Part shown: piece by piece, positions 16,408 through 25,087 of the stretch
How positions within the stretch are numbered: the stretch's first letter is position 1
How the letters are laid out: every line of letters starts with the position of its first letter
Source: Cohaesibacter sp.
GTDB lineage: Bacteria; Pseudomonadota; Alphaproteobacteria; Rhizobiales; Cohaesibacteraceae
Assembly: GCA_025800105.1 (NCBI GenBank)
Contig: JAOXSG010000100.1
Location: 1 to 39,381, forward strand
Direction: 5' to 3'
Length of the DNA: 39,381 nucleotides
Program-made: the position numbers and the translations under genes
The notes under the pieces: generated by a model
What the model was told of the DNA's origin: nothing
Database searches by the model: none
The model's input: the letters and a program-made list of their open reading frames with translations, nothing else

Positions 16408-18063
16408 ATGCCAGTATTGTCATTTGCCCTGCGCAAAAAGACCGATTGGACCAATGTTGAACGCGCTGAATTTGTGCGTATCCATAAGCTATTGTCGTCA
16501 TTCGGGCTGCATGTGGCTATGGAAATGGGCCTTTCGGACGAGAATGACCCATGGTGTGTTTTCGACTTGATCGAAACGGGTGAAACGCTGGTGCATTTTG
16601 CCCGTATTGATGGGGCCTTGATTGCTCATGACATTATTACGGACGAAATTGTCAAGGCTGCAAGCCTGACCGAACTGGCCGAACTGATCATGGCAAAATA
16701 TCCATCGATCAGTGCAGGACAAGGGCCAAAAGCCTCTGATAATGTGATTGCCTTTCCCGGAGCCTATCTTACCGGCTTTGTGGCTGCTGTTTATTTCTTT
16801 TCGCAGCATACAGGCCGCGCTCAAGCCTCTGATGAAACCAATGCCTTTTCCAGTTTTGTCTCAGAACAGATAGAGACAATGAACGCTGAAAAGGATGACG
16901 ATAAGCAAGAGCGTGATCTGGCGCGAGAGCATAACCTTGATGGTTTGGACGGACTGCAACAAGCTCGCAATCAATCCGACAATAGCCAGCTGGCCTTTTC
17001 CCAATTCACCAAGGTTTTGTCAGGCTCTGTCGCAGCTGCTTTGCTGATTTTTTCCGGCTTTGAAGCCGTTGATACCCAACTGGATGATCTTGAGCAGTTT
17101 GTTGCCACTGATTTGATGGCAGGTTTGATGTCTGTCAGTGAAAATGGTTTGGATCAGCAATCAGCCCAAGTCGCTTCTTCAGACACACCTGTAGAAATAT
17201 CCAACGCGACAGAGAAACAATCAGCCTCTATTGCGATCGAAAATATTGAAGCCCAAATCGGCCTTGAAGCAACAACCCAAACGGCTCTTTTAAAAATCGA
17301 TCAGGATATTCTTGTCAAAGTTGCACAGCCCAAAATCCAGTCTGTTACAGCAGATCCAGAGATTCAGAAATCTCCCATGCCCATACAACTGGCTCTTGCC
17401 TTGCAGCCAGAACAAGACGTGCCGTCAAAGCCTGCGGCCAACTCGACATCTCAATTGATACAAGATCTCGCCACCACGACCGAAAGTGCGACCCTAGAGA
17501 CGGCAGCAGGGCCTTTGCTTCTTGTTTCAGCTGAAACTGTAGCCATTTCGACGCAAAGTGGCGTGTATAGTAAGATTGCCCAAACTGTTTCCTTTGATGA
17601 CACGACAATTGACCCGTTCAATTCTGGTTTTTCTGATGTCATCATTCTGGAACAGGTTTCATTTTCACAAGGAAACATGTCCCAATTGGCCTTGGTCAAG
17701 ACGGATGAAATGTCCGATTATTACTCATCCTCATCGACTTTTATCAGTTCACCGACAGAGACAGCCCAGATAAATCGTGTTGAGCCGGTCATGCAAGATA
17801 AGGTGCTGGGCCATCGCATCGGATCACATTTTAACAATGAGATTAATCTGGATGGCGATATATTGGATGTTCTGCTCTATACGGGTGGCGATACAAATGT
17901 GCGCAATTTTCAGATTGGATATGACAGAATATGGTTTCTTGACCAGTCTGCTCCCCAAATTATCGCCAGTGTCTTCACCGATGACGGTGACTTACAGCTC
18001 CATCTCTCGGATAATGCAACGATAACGCTGGTTGGTGTCCAGAGCCAACTGGATATTGTATAG
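16408..18063 (+). CDS. Unknown membrane protein with an RTX-like C-terminal end, in the type I secretion operon
   Basis: 551 residues. The first 100 are soluble (WTNVERAEFVRIHKLL, MGLSDENDPWCVFDL, FARIDGALIAHDII). Two hydrophobic segments follow, IAFPGAYLTGFVAAVYFF near 112-130 and VLSGSVAAALLIFSGF near 203-218, joined by a charged loop. Residues 220-440 are low-complexity, rich in Gln, Ser, Thr and Ala. The last 75 contain INLDGDILDVLLYTGGDTNV and NFQIGYDRIWFLDQ, resembling the end of RTX modules (D-x-I-x-x-F-x-x-G-x-D-x-I). The stop lies 11 bases before the exporter ATPase start, so it is part of that operon. It could be a membrane-bound accessory of secretion or a sensor paired with the XRE protein. 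No family recognised. Confidence 0.7.
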   Translation: MPVLSFALRKKTDWTNVERAEFVRIHKLLSSFGLHVAMEMGLSDENDPWCVFDLIETGETLVHFARIDGALIAHDIITDEIVKAASLTELAELIMAKYPSISAGQGPKASDNVIAFPGAYLTGFVAAVYFFSQHTGRAQASDETNAFSSFVSEQIETMNAEKDDDKQERDLAREHNLDGLDGLQQARNQSDNSQLAFSQFTKVLSGSVAAALLIFSGFEAVDTQLDDLEQFVATDLMAGLMSVSENGLDQQSAQVASSDTPVEISNATEKQSASIAIENIEAQIGLEATTQTALLKIDQDILVKVAQPKIQSVTADPEIQKSPMPIQLALALQPEQDVPSKPAANSTSQLIQDLATTTESATLETAAGPLLLVSAETVAISTQSGVYSKIAQTVSFDDTTIDPFNSGFSDVIILEQVSFSQGNMSQLALVKTDEMSDYYSSSSTFISSPTETAQINRVEPVMQDKVLGHRIGSHFNNEINLDGDILDVLLYTGGDTNVRNFQIGYDRIWFLDQSAPQIIASVFTDDGDLQLHLSDNATITLVGVQSQLDIV

Positions 18064-18074
18064 GCAGGAAATCC

Positions 18075-19817
18075 ATGCAGCCTCAATCCAAAAAATCATC
18101 GCCTTTAAAACAGGCGATCCAGTCTTGTCGTTGGCATTTTCTGGCAATCGGTTTGTTCAGCCTTTTTATCAATTTGCTGATGTTTGTCGGCCCTCTCTAT
18201 ATGCTGCAAATCTATGACAGAGTTCTGGCCAGCCGCTCGGAAGTCACATTGATTGCAATCACCGCTCTTGCTGGTGGGTTTCTTCTCACTTACGGCTTGT
18301 TAGAAAGCGTTCGTTCGCGCATGTTGGTGCGTATCGGTGTGCGCTTTGATGCAATGCTCAATGAAAAAGTGTTTCGCACGATTTTCACCGCCTTTCGTCG
18401 TGCGCCGCAATCTCAGGTTTCCGGAGCTTTGCGTGATCTGAATATCGTACGCGAATTTATGACTGGCGGCGCCATCATTGCTTTTTTCGATGCGCCTTGG
18501 GTGCCAATCTTTATTGCTTTTGGGTTTCTGCTTCATCCCTATCTCGGGTTGGTATCCGTTGCGGGTGGTCTGATCATTCTGGTTTTGGCATTAATCAACG
18601 AGTTTTCAACCCGAAATCTCCTTGCCGAAGCGTCAGGATATTCAAGAGATGCCTCTTTAAATTTGAACCAAAGCCTGCGCAATGCAGAAACAGCTCAGGC
18701 CATGGGCATGATTAGCGGTGTGTTCAACCGTTGGAAAGATGCTCATATCAATGCGATGATCTTGCAGACCAATGCAAGCGATCGAGCCGGCCTTTTGGTT
18801 GCAGGTACCAAATTCGTACGCATGGCATTGCAGGTCGTGATCCTCGGTGTTGGCGCCTATCTTGCGATCGGCGGGGAAATTTCTCCCGGTGCCATGATTG
18901 CAGCATCAATCATAATGGGCCGTGCCTTGGCTCCGATTGAAATGGCTGTTGGTCAATGGAAAAATGTTGTCGCTGCTCGCGGTGCAAGAACACGTTTGGA
19001 AGAAATGTTCATTGCCATGCCAGAGCAAGAACAACCGATGTCTCTGCCCGCCCCTGAAGGCCATTTGAGCTTTGAACAGGTGACCATAGCCCCTCCTGGC
19101 ACAAGACATGCAACCCTAAAAGCCGTCACTTTGGATATTGAGCCGGGCACTTTGGTTGGGGTTGTTGGGCCATCCGGCTCGGGAAAATCAACATTTGCAA
19201 GAGCTGCTGTTGGGATCTGGTCACCCCTTGCAGGGGCTGTCCGTCTGGATGGTGCTGAATATTCAGCATGGGACAGCGAACAATTAGGGCCTTATGTTGG
19301 CTATTTGCCTCAGGAAGTGGAGTTATTCTCTGGAACCGTGGCGGAAAATATTGCCCGTTTTGGCGAAATTGATCCTGAAAAAGTTGTCACCGCTGCCAAA
19401 GCGGCCAATGTCCATGAATTGATTTTGCAACTTCCTCAGGCTTATGATACGTCAATAGGGGAAGCTGGGCGGTCTTTGTCTGGGGGACAAAGGCAAAGAA
19501 TTGCACTTGCCAGAGCTTTGTATGGCCATCCGAAATTGGTTGTCTTGGATGAGCCCAATTCCAATTTGGACAATGAAGGCGAAGCGGCTTTGGTTGAAGC
19601 TATGATCGCGATGCGCAATCAGGGCGCAACCGTTCTGGCCATTACCCATCGTACGTCTTTTCTGAAATCAGTCGATAAAATTCTGGTTTTGTCAGATGGG
19701 GTCATGTCCATGTATGGCGATGCTCCTTCCGTTATTCAAAGATTGTCGGAATTGTCCAAAAATAAAGCAAAACCTCGCTCCGTTGAACCATCCGGTGTTG
19801 TATCGATAAGGCCATAA
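18075..19817 (+). CDS. Type I secretion ABC transporter, permease/ATPase (PrtD type)
   Basis: 580 residues, the length of PrtD/AprD exporters, with no peptidase C39 domain at the N-terminus. The membrane domain occupies residues about 10-290 (FLAIGLFSLFINLLMFVGPLYML, LIAITALAGGFLLTYGLLES, FFDAPWVPIFIAFGFLLHPYLGL). The ATPase domain has Walker A GPSGSGKST near 365, LPQEVELFSGTVAENI, signature SLSGGQRQRIALARAL near 466, and LVVLDEPNSNLD near 488. The family moves RTX-type substrates with a C-terminal signal straight across both membranes. Its ribosome site is GCAGGAAATCC. It is followed by the adaptor gene 42 bases on. The S-layer-like protein is the most likely substrate. Confidence 0.93.
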   Translation: MQPQSKKSSPLKQAIQSCRWHFLAIGLFSLFINLLMFVGPLYMLQIYDRVLASRSEVTLIAITALAGGFLLTYGLLESVRSRMLVRIGVRFDAMLNEKVFRTIFTAFRRAPQSQVSGALRDLNIVREFMTGGAIIAFFDAPWVPIFIAFGFLLHPYLGLVSVAGGLIILVLALINEFSTRNLLAEASGYSRDASLNLNQSLRNAETAQAMGMISGVFNRWKDAHINAMILQTNASDRAGLLVAGTKFVRMALQVVILGVGAYLAIGGEISPGAMIAASIIMGRALAPIEMAVGQWKNVVAARGARTRLEEMFIAMPEQEQPMSLPAPEGHLSFEQVTIAPPGTRHATLKAVTLDIEPGTLVGVVGPSGSGKSTFARAAVGIWSPLAGAVRLDGAEYSAWDSEQLGPYVGYLPQEVELFSGTVAENIARFGEIDPEKVVTAAKAANVHELILQLPQAYDTSIGEAGRSLSGGQRQRIALARALYGHPKLVVLDEPNSNLDNEGEAALVEAMIAMRNQGATVLAITHRTSFLKSVDKILVLSDGVMSMYGDAPSVIQRLSELSKNKAKPRSVEPSGVVSIRP

Positions 19818-19859
19818 TCCCATATCCTTCTGGTTTGAAACAAAGAAAAGATCTGCGTC

Positions 19860-21323
19860 ATGACAGCTTCGAATGATAGAGTAGATGACAAATCCCGGCA
19901 GGAGCAGGAAACAACGCCTGAAAATGCCCCTCTATTGACGACACAAAGCGCGGAACAGGAACAAAAAGTTATTGTTTCCTCGCAGAAAGAGCCGGAAATC
20001 AAAATCCGACCGAGTTTTGACAATCTGGACGATCGTCTCCCCCGATCAGCCAGAGGGACATTCCTGTTTGGTATGATCACCTTGGCCGTGACATTTGGTG
20101 GGTTCGCAATCTGGTCATATGTTGCTCCACTTGCCAGTGCTGTTCATGCGCAGGCCGAAGTGGTGCTGGAAGATAAAATCAAAACAATCCAGCATTTGGA
20201 AGGCGGGATCGTTAAGCAGATCTTCGTTCAAGAAGGCGAACATGTTGACAAAGGCGATATATTGATCAGCCTTGACCCGGTTCAGGTCAAAGCACAATTA
20301 CAACGCATTCAAAACCAGCTCAATGTCTATCAGGCCTTGCAAGCCCGCCTCATTGCCGAACGCGATGGGTTGGATGAAATCTTCTATCCCAACGAGCTTT
20401 TGGCCAATAAATCTGATCCTGATATTGCAAAAATCTTGCAAGGACAAACCAACGAACTTGTTTCTCGTCGCGAAATTCTGGCCAGCCAGAAATCCATTCG
20501 CCAGCTTCAAATTGAGCAAAATGATGCTGCGATCAAAGGCTTGCAAGCTCAAAAAGAAGCAAGAGAGACACAGCGGGATGCTTTGAAAGAAGAGCTGAGC
20601 GATATTCAAGCTCTGTTTGAAAAAGGCCTGGTCACCAAAAGCCGTATGTTGTCTTTGAAGCGGGATTTATCCGAAGCCGAAGGCGATATTGGCCGCTTCA
20701 TCGCCGAGATTGCACGCATTAATACCAGCATTAATGAAACCCGCATTGAACTGACCAAGGTCGACCAGCAATTTCGGGAAGATGTGGTCAATCAATTAAG
20801 AGATTCTGACGCCCGTGTCGAAGATTTGAAACAGCAATTGGTTGCGGCAAGAGATTCCACCTCAAGACTGGAAATCTATTCCCCTCAGTCTGGAATTGTT
20901 CAAGACTTGCGCACAGCCACCATTGGCGGTGTAGTCAGAGAGGGCGAGATCATTATGAACATTGCCCCGACTGTAGGAGATCTGGTTGTAGAGGCCCGCG
21001 TTAGTCCAACAGATATTGATAATATCGATATCGGTATGGAGGCAGAAACGCGCTTTGTGTCCTTCAATTTGCGTCACTCCCCTGCTGTTTTTGGTAAGAT
21101 TATCTCTCTTTCCGGCGATAGACTGATCGAACAGCAGCAAGGAACGGCTTATTATCTGGCACGCATTTCCGTCTCCAAGGAAGAATTGGAAAAATTGGGC
21201 GACAATGATTTGCGTGCTGGTATGCCTGTTGAGGTTCTTGTAAAAACTGGTGAACGCACATTGCTTGAATATATTACGAAGCCTTTGACAGATGCTTTGT
21301 CTCGCGGCCTGAACGAGGAATAA
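19860..21323 (+). CDS. Type I secretion periplasmic adaptor, HlyD family
   Basis: 487 residues. A disordered, charged N-terminal cytoplasmic part of about 65 residues precedes one membrane segment (FLFGMITLAVTFGGFAIWSY). The lipoyl-like half-motif AEVVLEDKIKTIQHLEGGIV and VQEGEHVDKGDILISLDP follows, then long coiled-coil hairpins (about residues 140-330), then the second half-motif IYSPQSGIVQDL and GGVVREGEIIMNIAP, and the beta-barrel end with GMPVEVLVKTGERTLLEYI. This order is diagnostic for HlyD/PrtE adaptors. It would link the ATPase to an outer-membrane TolC-type protein, which is not in this window. A long N-terminal tail before the membrane segment is slightly unusual. Confidence 0.93.
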   Translation: MTASNDRVDDKSRQEQETTPENAPLLTTQSAEQEQKVIVSSQKEPEIKIRPSFDNLDDRLPRSARGTFLFGMITLAVTFGGFAIWSYVAPLASAVHAQAEVVLEDKIKTIQHLEGGIVKQIFVQEGEHVDKGDILISLDPVQVKAQLQRIQNQLNVYQALQARLIAERDGLDEIFYPNELLANKSDPDIAKILQGQTNELVSRREILASQKSIRQLQIEQNDAAIKGLQAQKEARETQRDALKEELSDIQALFEKGLVTKSRMLSLKRDLSEAEGDIGRFIAEIARINTSINETRIELTKVDQQFREDVVNQLRDSDARVEDLKQQLVAARDSTSRLEIYSPQSGIVQDLRTATIGGVVREGEIIMNIAPTVGDLVVEARVSPTDIDNIDIGMEAETRFVSFNLRHSPAVFGKIISLSGDRLIEQQQGTAYYLARISVSKEELEKLGDNDLRAGMPVEVLVKTGERTLLEYITKPLTDALSRGLNEE

Positions 21324-21369
21324 ACCCTCATCCAAGCCACAATAAAGACTATCATTGAACATAGAGAAT

Positions 21370-21414
21370 AAGAGCATTTTGAGCCTATCAACAATAACTC
21401 AAAATGCTCTTTTG
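21370..21414 (+). terminator. Terminator/attenuator hairpin after the adaptor gene
   Basis: AAGAGCATTTTGAG (21370-21383) pairs perfectly with CTCAAAATGCTCTT (21398-21411), followed by further Ts. The stem is 14 bp with a 14-base loop. It lies 46 bases after the hlyD stop and just upstream of the next small gene, so it either ends the operon or lowers read-through. The same GAGCATTTTGA core begins the hairpin at the very end of the window. Confidence 0.75.
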
Positions 21415-21435
21415 GAATCTGAACGGAGAAAACTG

Positions 21436-21690
21436 GTGAGCGAAGAAAATATTGGAAATCGTGAAGACCGCGAAGTGGTCAATTTTCTTGTCGATGAGAT
21501 CTTTTTGCCCAATTTGCAAAAATCAGTCGAAGAAGCCCATAAGAAAGCATCCATGATGGAAGTCTTGTCAGCAAGCTCCAATGCCTATTTGCATCTTTTG
21601 GAAAATACAATTGGTCTGGAAGCGGCTTCTGTCATGCTTCAGTCCATGGCCGATCATATGAAAAGCCGGTCTGTCGCCACCAAGAATTAA
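21436..21690 (+). CDS. Small unknown helical protein after the secretion genes
   Basis: 84 residues from the GTG at 21436, chosen because GAACGGAG lies eight bases upstream. The open frame extends back to 21355, but that start would place the terminator hairpin inside the coding region. The protein is mostly helical and acidic/polar (REVVNFLVDEIFLPNLQKSV, EEAHKKASMMEVLSASSNAY, GLEAASVMLQSMADHM), with no signal or membrane segment. No family recognised. It could be an independent small regulator or part of the secretion operon. Confidence 0.55.
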   Translation: MSEENIGNREDREVVNFLVDEIFLPNLQKSVEEAHKKASMMEVLSASSNAYLHLLENTIGLEAASVMLQSMADHMKSRSVATKN

Positions 21691-21803
21691 ACCATCACCA
21701 CGAGTAACCCTGCATATTTTCTTTTCTATGATCTGCATCATGTCTGTTGTCTCTATAAAGGACACCATGATGCAGATTATAAAAATGGGGTGGTTTGTCC
21801 TTA

Positions 21804-22066
21804 GGCTCAGGACTCATTAATTTTGCTCATTCTGCGAGAGCAGTTTTGCGCAAGGACAAGGAGAAAAATCGCGACAATGTGGTTCATTTTCAAGATTTTA
21901 CGACACAGTCATTGCGCAAAAATGCCTCGCCCTTCGGGTTTGTCTTGAAGCACCCATCTATCGAACCAAGAGCTGCAAGAAGGGAACCACCCTTATTTTG
22001 CTCTTGGTTCTTCTATCTGAATGCTTCAAGACAAACAGAATAGGATAAATTAATGGGTCCTGAGCC
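21804..22066. mobile_element. 263-bp MITE with 17-bp terminal inverted repeats and TA flanks
   Basis: The left end GGCTCAGGACTCATTAA (21804-21820) and right end TTAATGGGTCCTGAGCC (22050-22066) are inverted copies with one mismatch, and TA flanks both sides. TA duplications are typical of IS630/Tc1-type and some IS5-group elements; I cannot name the parent. Inside are nested palindromes: TTTTGCGCAA/TTGCGCAAAA (21844-21853 with 21912-21921), GTTTGTCTTGAAGCA/TGCTTCAAGACAAAC (21938-21952 with 22022-22036), and within that GAACCAAGAGC/GCTCTTGGTTC (21963-21973 with 22000-22010). No transposase frame is present. It ends 24 bases before a glycosyltransferase start. Confidence 0.85.
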
Positions 22067-22090
22067 TAAATACAAATAGGATAAAAGAGT

Positions 22091-23158
22091 ATGATATCGG
22101 CTCCTCGTTTGGCTGTTATATTGCCCCGAGGCATGTATTTCGGCTCCAGCAAAGCCACCTCAATTGATTTATGTGCCAGAGATTTTGTGCGATATAGCAA
22201 ATATTATCAAAATACTACGATTTTTTGTGAAGAGGTGTCGGATCCTTTTGATGATGTTATGACCTGTTTTCATAAAGCCGGGCAGAAAAAACAGCTTTAC
22301 GAGAATATCAAGACCTATGATCCCGATCTTGTTTTGGTTCATCAACATCAACCAACCGCTTATCAGATTGCAAAACATCTTGGTGATGTGCCTGTTTTGT
22401 TACACCGGCATAATTTTGTGAAACATAAGACCAAATGGCTCAGTCACTTTATTCACCGGCGCCGGTTTGAACATTTGTCTGGTCTGATTTTTGTCAGCAC
22501 AGTCTGCCGCGGTGATTTTCTGCAACATTGGCCAGATGTTCAAACGCCCAGTCACGTCATTCATAATGGACTGGATTTTTCTCAATGGTCCCCACAACAG
22601 GAAAGGGAAAATTGCCTTTTCTTTGCGGGACGCATGGCACCGGAAAAAGGCGTCTTGGAGCTGGCAAAAGCAGCCGCAATCGTCTTGCCCAAATATCCCA
22701 ATTGGACATTGCGCCTGATTGTTAGCAGAGCCTGTGATCATCCTGATTACAAAGATCAGGTTCTTTCCTGCTTGTCAGATGTTATGGATCAAGTCGACTA
22801 TCTTGAAGATCAGCCATTCCAGACCGTTAAAGAAGCCTATGAAAGAGCGGCTATTTCTCTTGTGCCCTCAAAATTTGAAGAACCCTTTGGCAGAACTGCC
22901 ATTGAAGCATTTGCCGGGGCTTCTGCATTGATCACATCCGGCACGGGTGGCTTAAAAGAAGTCGTAGGACAAAATGCCGTGGTCATTCCTGATCTGGCGA
23001 CACCAACTCTGACACAAGCAATGGAAAGCCTGCTTGAAGACCCCCAGAAACGACAAAATCTGGCAGAAGCGGGCAGGAACAGGGGTATGACGACATTCTC
23101 CATACAACAGGTAACCAATCATCTTGATCTCCTCTATGATCGTTATCTGAGCGCATGA
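22091..23158 (+). CDS. Family 4 glycosyltransferase
   Basis: 355 residues with a GT-B fold. The N-terminal half has PRGMYFGSSKATSIDLCARD, where the glycine-rich acceptor loop would sit, and PDLVLVHQHQPTAYQIAKHL. The donor-binding half has LFFAGRMAPEKGVLELAKAA and the E-x7-E type motif around PSKFEEPFGRTAIEAFAGAS, followed by TSGTGGLKEVVG. These are typical of retaining GT4 enzymes. It is the first gene after the MITE, which supplies the upstream sequence almost to the ribosome site (AGGATAAAAG). The following ABC exporter starts 48 bases after its stop. The sugar donor cannot be read from the sequence; GDP-mannose is possible because manC is nearby. Confidence 0.88.
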   Translation: MISAPRLAVILPRGMYFGSSKATSIDLCARDFVRYSKYYQNTTIFCEEVSDPFDDVMTCFHKAGQKKQLYENIKTYDPDLVLVHQHQPTAYQIAKHLGDVPVLLHRHNFVKHKTKWLSHFIHRRRFEHLSGLIFVSTVCRGDFLQHWPDVQTPSHVIHNGLDFSQWSPQQERENCLFFAGRMAPEKGVLELAKAAAIVLPKYPNWTLRLIVSRACDHPDYKDQVLSCLSDVMDQVDYLEDQPFQTVKEAYERAAISLVPSKFEEPFGRTAIEAFAGASALITSGTGGLKEVVGQNAVVIPDLATPTLTQAMESLLEDPQKRQNLAEAGRNRGMTTFSIQQVTNHLDLLYDRYLSA

Positions 23159-23206
23159 TAATGTGCAATCTCCACATTCTTTGCTGATCTTTAAAGGACT
23201 GGTCTT

Positions 23207-24997
23207 GTGAAGCAATTATGGCAAACAGTGCTTGATCGCTATTCCTCTGATAGTGAAAGCTCTCTATGGCTTATTCGACGTATTCTATCTGAGAATTTTC
23301 GTGAATATGCGCCCCGCTATGGCATAGCATTCTGTTTCATGGCCTTGGTTGCTGCCATGACATCCCTCAGTGCCTGGATTATGCGCGATGTGGTGAATGA
23401 AATTTTTGTCGATAAAGATCTGGCAAGAACCTGGATGATTTCTCTTGTTGTTCTTGCAATCTTTACCATCAAAGGCATCGCGACATATGGACAAACCGTT
23501 GTTCTCAGTCGCATTGGTAACTCAATCGTTGCCAAGAACCAGATGCGCATTTATGACCGGATTTTGAAACAGGACGCTTTCTTTTTCCAAACCTATGTTT
23601 CCAGCGATCTCATCACCCGTATTTCCCATAATGCACAAGCTGCCCGGGATGTTTTGAATATGCTGGTCACCAGTATCGGGCGTGATTTGCTTTCCTTGAT
23701 TGGCCTGATCACTGTCATGGTGATTCAGGATCCCTTCATGTCCTTTTTTGCCTTCTTCATTGCGCCTCCTGCAATTTGGGGCGTTGCAAAGCTGGTCAAG
23801 CGTGCCCGCAAAATAGCAAAAGCAGAATATCTTTCATTGGCCCAGATTGTTATGGTCATGCAAGAGACGTCTTTGGGACACAGGATCGTCAATATTTTTG
23901 GCATGCAGGATATCATGCGCGCGCGCATGGCGGATGCTGTATCCGGTGTTGAGCAACGGGCCAACAAGATTGCCTTGATTGGCGCCAGAACCAGCCCATT
24001 GATGGAAACTTTGGGCGGTTTTGCCTTTGCAGCTGTTATTTTTTACAGTGGTTGGCAAACCATTGAAGCAGGCAAAAGCCCCGGAGAATTTATCTCTTTT
24101 CTAACGGCTCTCTTGCTGGCTTATGAACCCGCCAAACGCATCAGCCGTCTGCAAGTGCAACTGGAGGCTGGTCTGGTCGGCGTACGGTTGATGTTTGAAT
24201 TGCTGGACCACCCCATTGCCCTGTTTGACAAGGATAACGCAAAAGAGCTGGTGATTACAAAAGGGGATATCCAGTTCAAGACTGTCACTTTTGAATATGT
24301 CAAAGACGCCCCTGTGCTCAAAGAGATTTCCCTCAACGCACAGGGTGGGAAAATCACAGCATTGGTCGGACCATCAGGAGGAGGGAAATCCACGTTAATC
24401 AATATGGTGCAACGTGGTTATGATCCAGAGATTGGCAGCATCGAGATTGATGGTCAGGATATTCGTCATATCACACGGGCCTCTCTTAATCGCAATCTGG
24501 CTCTGGTGACCCAAGACACAATCCTGTTCACCGGAACAATCCGCGATAATATCCTGCATGGCCGACCAGAGGCCAGTGAAGAAGACATCATTCAGGCGGC
24601 CAAAGATGCCTTTGCCCATGATTTCATCATGCAATTTCCTGATGGATATAACACTGCGGTTGGCGAAAATGGTGCCTCTCTATCCGGTGGGCAAAAACAG
24701 CGCATTGCAATTGCCAGAGCCATTATTAAAAATGCCCCCATCATTTTGCTTGATGAAGCCACCAGCGCTTTGGACAGTGAATCTGAAGCCAAGGTTCAAC
24801 AGGCCTTTGCTCGCTTAATGAAAGACAAAACAACCCTGGTCATCGCGCACCGATTGGCAACCATTCGCCATTCCGATGCTATCGCGGTGATTAAGGAAGG
24901 CCAATTGCTTGAACTTGGCCAACATGATGAATTGTTAGCTGAAAAAGGGTTCTACGCCCATTTGGTCCAGCTACAATTTGGGGAAGAACAGAAATAA
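23207..24997 (+). CDS. MsbA-like ABC exporter (fused permease and ATPase)
   Basis: 596 residues starting at GTG with AAAGGA eight bases upstream. Six membrane segments lie in about 35-310 (FCFMALVAAMTSLSAWIM, MISLVVLAIFTIKGIATYG, LLSLIGLITVMVIQDPFMSF, LGGFAFAAVIFYSGWQTI). The ATPase has Walker A GPSGGGKSTLINM near 388, QDTILFTGTIRDNI, signature LSGGQKQRIAIARAI near 491, and IILLDEATSALDSESEA. This is the half-transporter form of MsbA, PglK and related lipid or lipid-linked-oligosaccharide flippases. Between a GT4 gene and a GT-methyltransferase gene, export of a glycolipid or lipid-linked glycan is the best inference. It differs from the PrtD-type ATPase at 18075, which has no such neighbours. 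Confidence 0.9.
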   Translation: MKQLWQTVLDRYSSDSESSLWLIRRILSENFREYAPRYGIAFCFMALVAAMTSLSAWIMRDVVNEIFVDKDLARTWMISLVVLAIFTIKGIATYGQTVVLSRIGNSIVAKNQMRIYDRILKQDAFFFQTYVSSDLITRISHNAQAARDVLNMLVTSIGRDLLSLIGLITVMVIQDPFMSFFAFFIAPPAIWGVAKLVKRARKIAKAEYLSLAQIVMVMQETSLGHRIVNIFGMQDIMRARMADAVSGVEQRANKIALIGARTSPLMETLGGFAFAAVIFYSGWQTIEAGKSPGEFISFLTALLLAYEPAKRISRLQVQLEAGLVGVRLMFELLDHPIALFDKDNAKELVITKGDIQFKTVTFEYVKDAPVLKEISLNAQGGKITALVGPSGGGKSTLINMVQRGYDPEIGSIEIDGQDIRHITRASLNRNLALVTQDTILFTGTIRDNILHGRPEASEEDIIQAAKDAFAHDFIMQFPDGYNTAVGENGASLSGGQKQRIAIARAIIKNAPIILLDEATSALDSESEAKVQQAFARLMKDKTTLVIAHRLATIRHSDAIAVIKEGQLLELGQHDELLAEKGFYAHLVQLQFGEEQK

Positions 24998-25087
24998 AGC
25001 CTGCCTATCCAACAATCAGGCATTTTGTCAGAACCGGTCAGCATAAAGTGATCGGCTCATATATGACTATGAAACAGGATGAAACCA

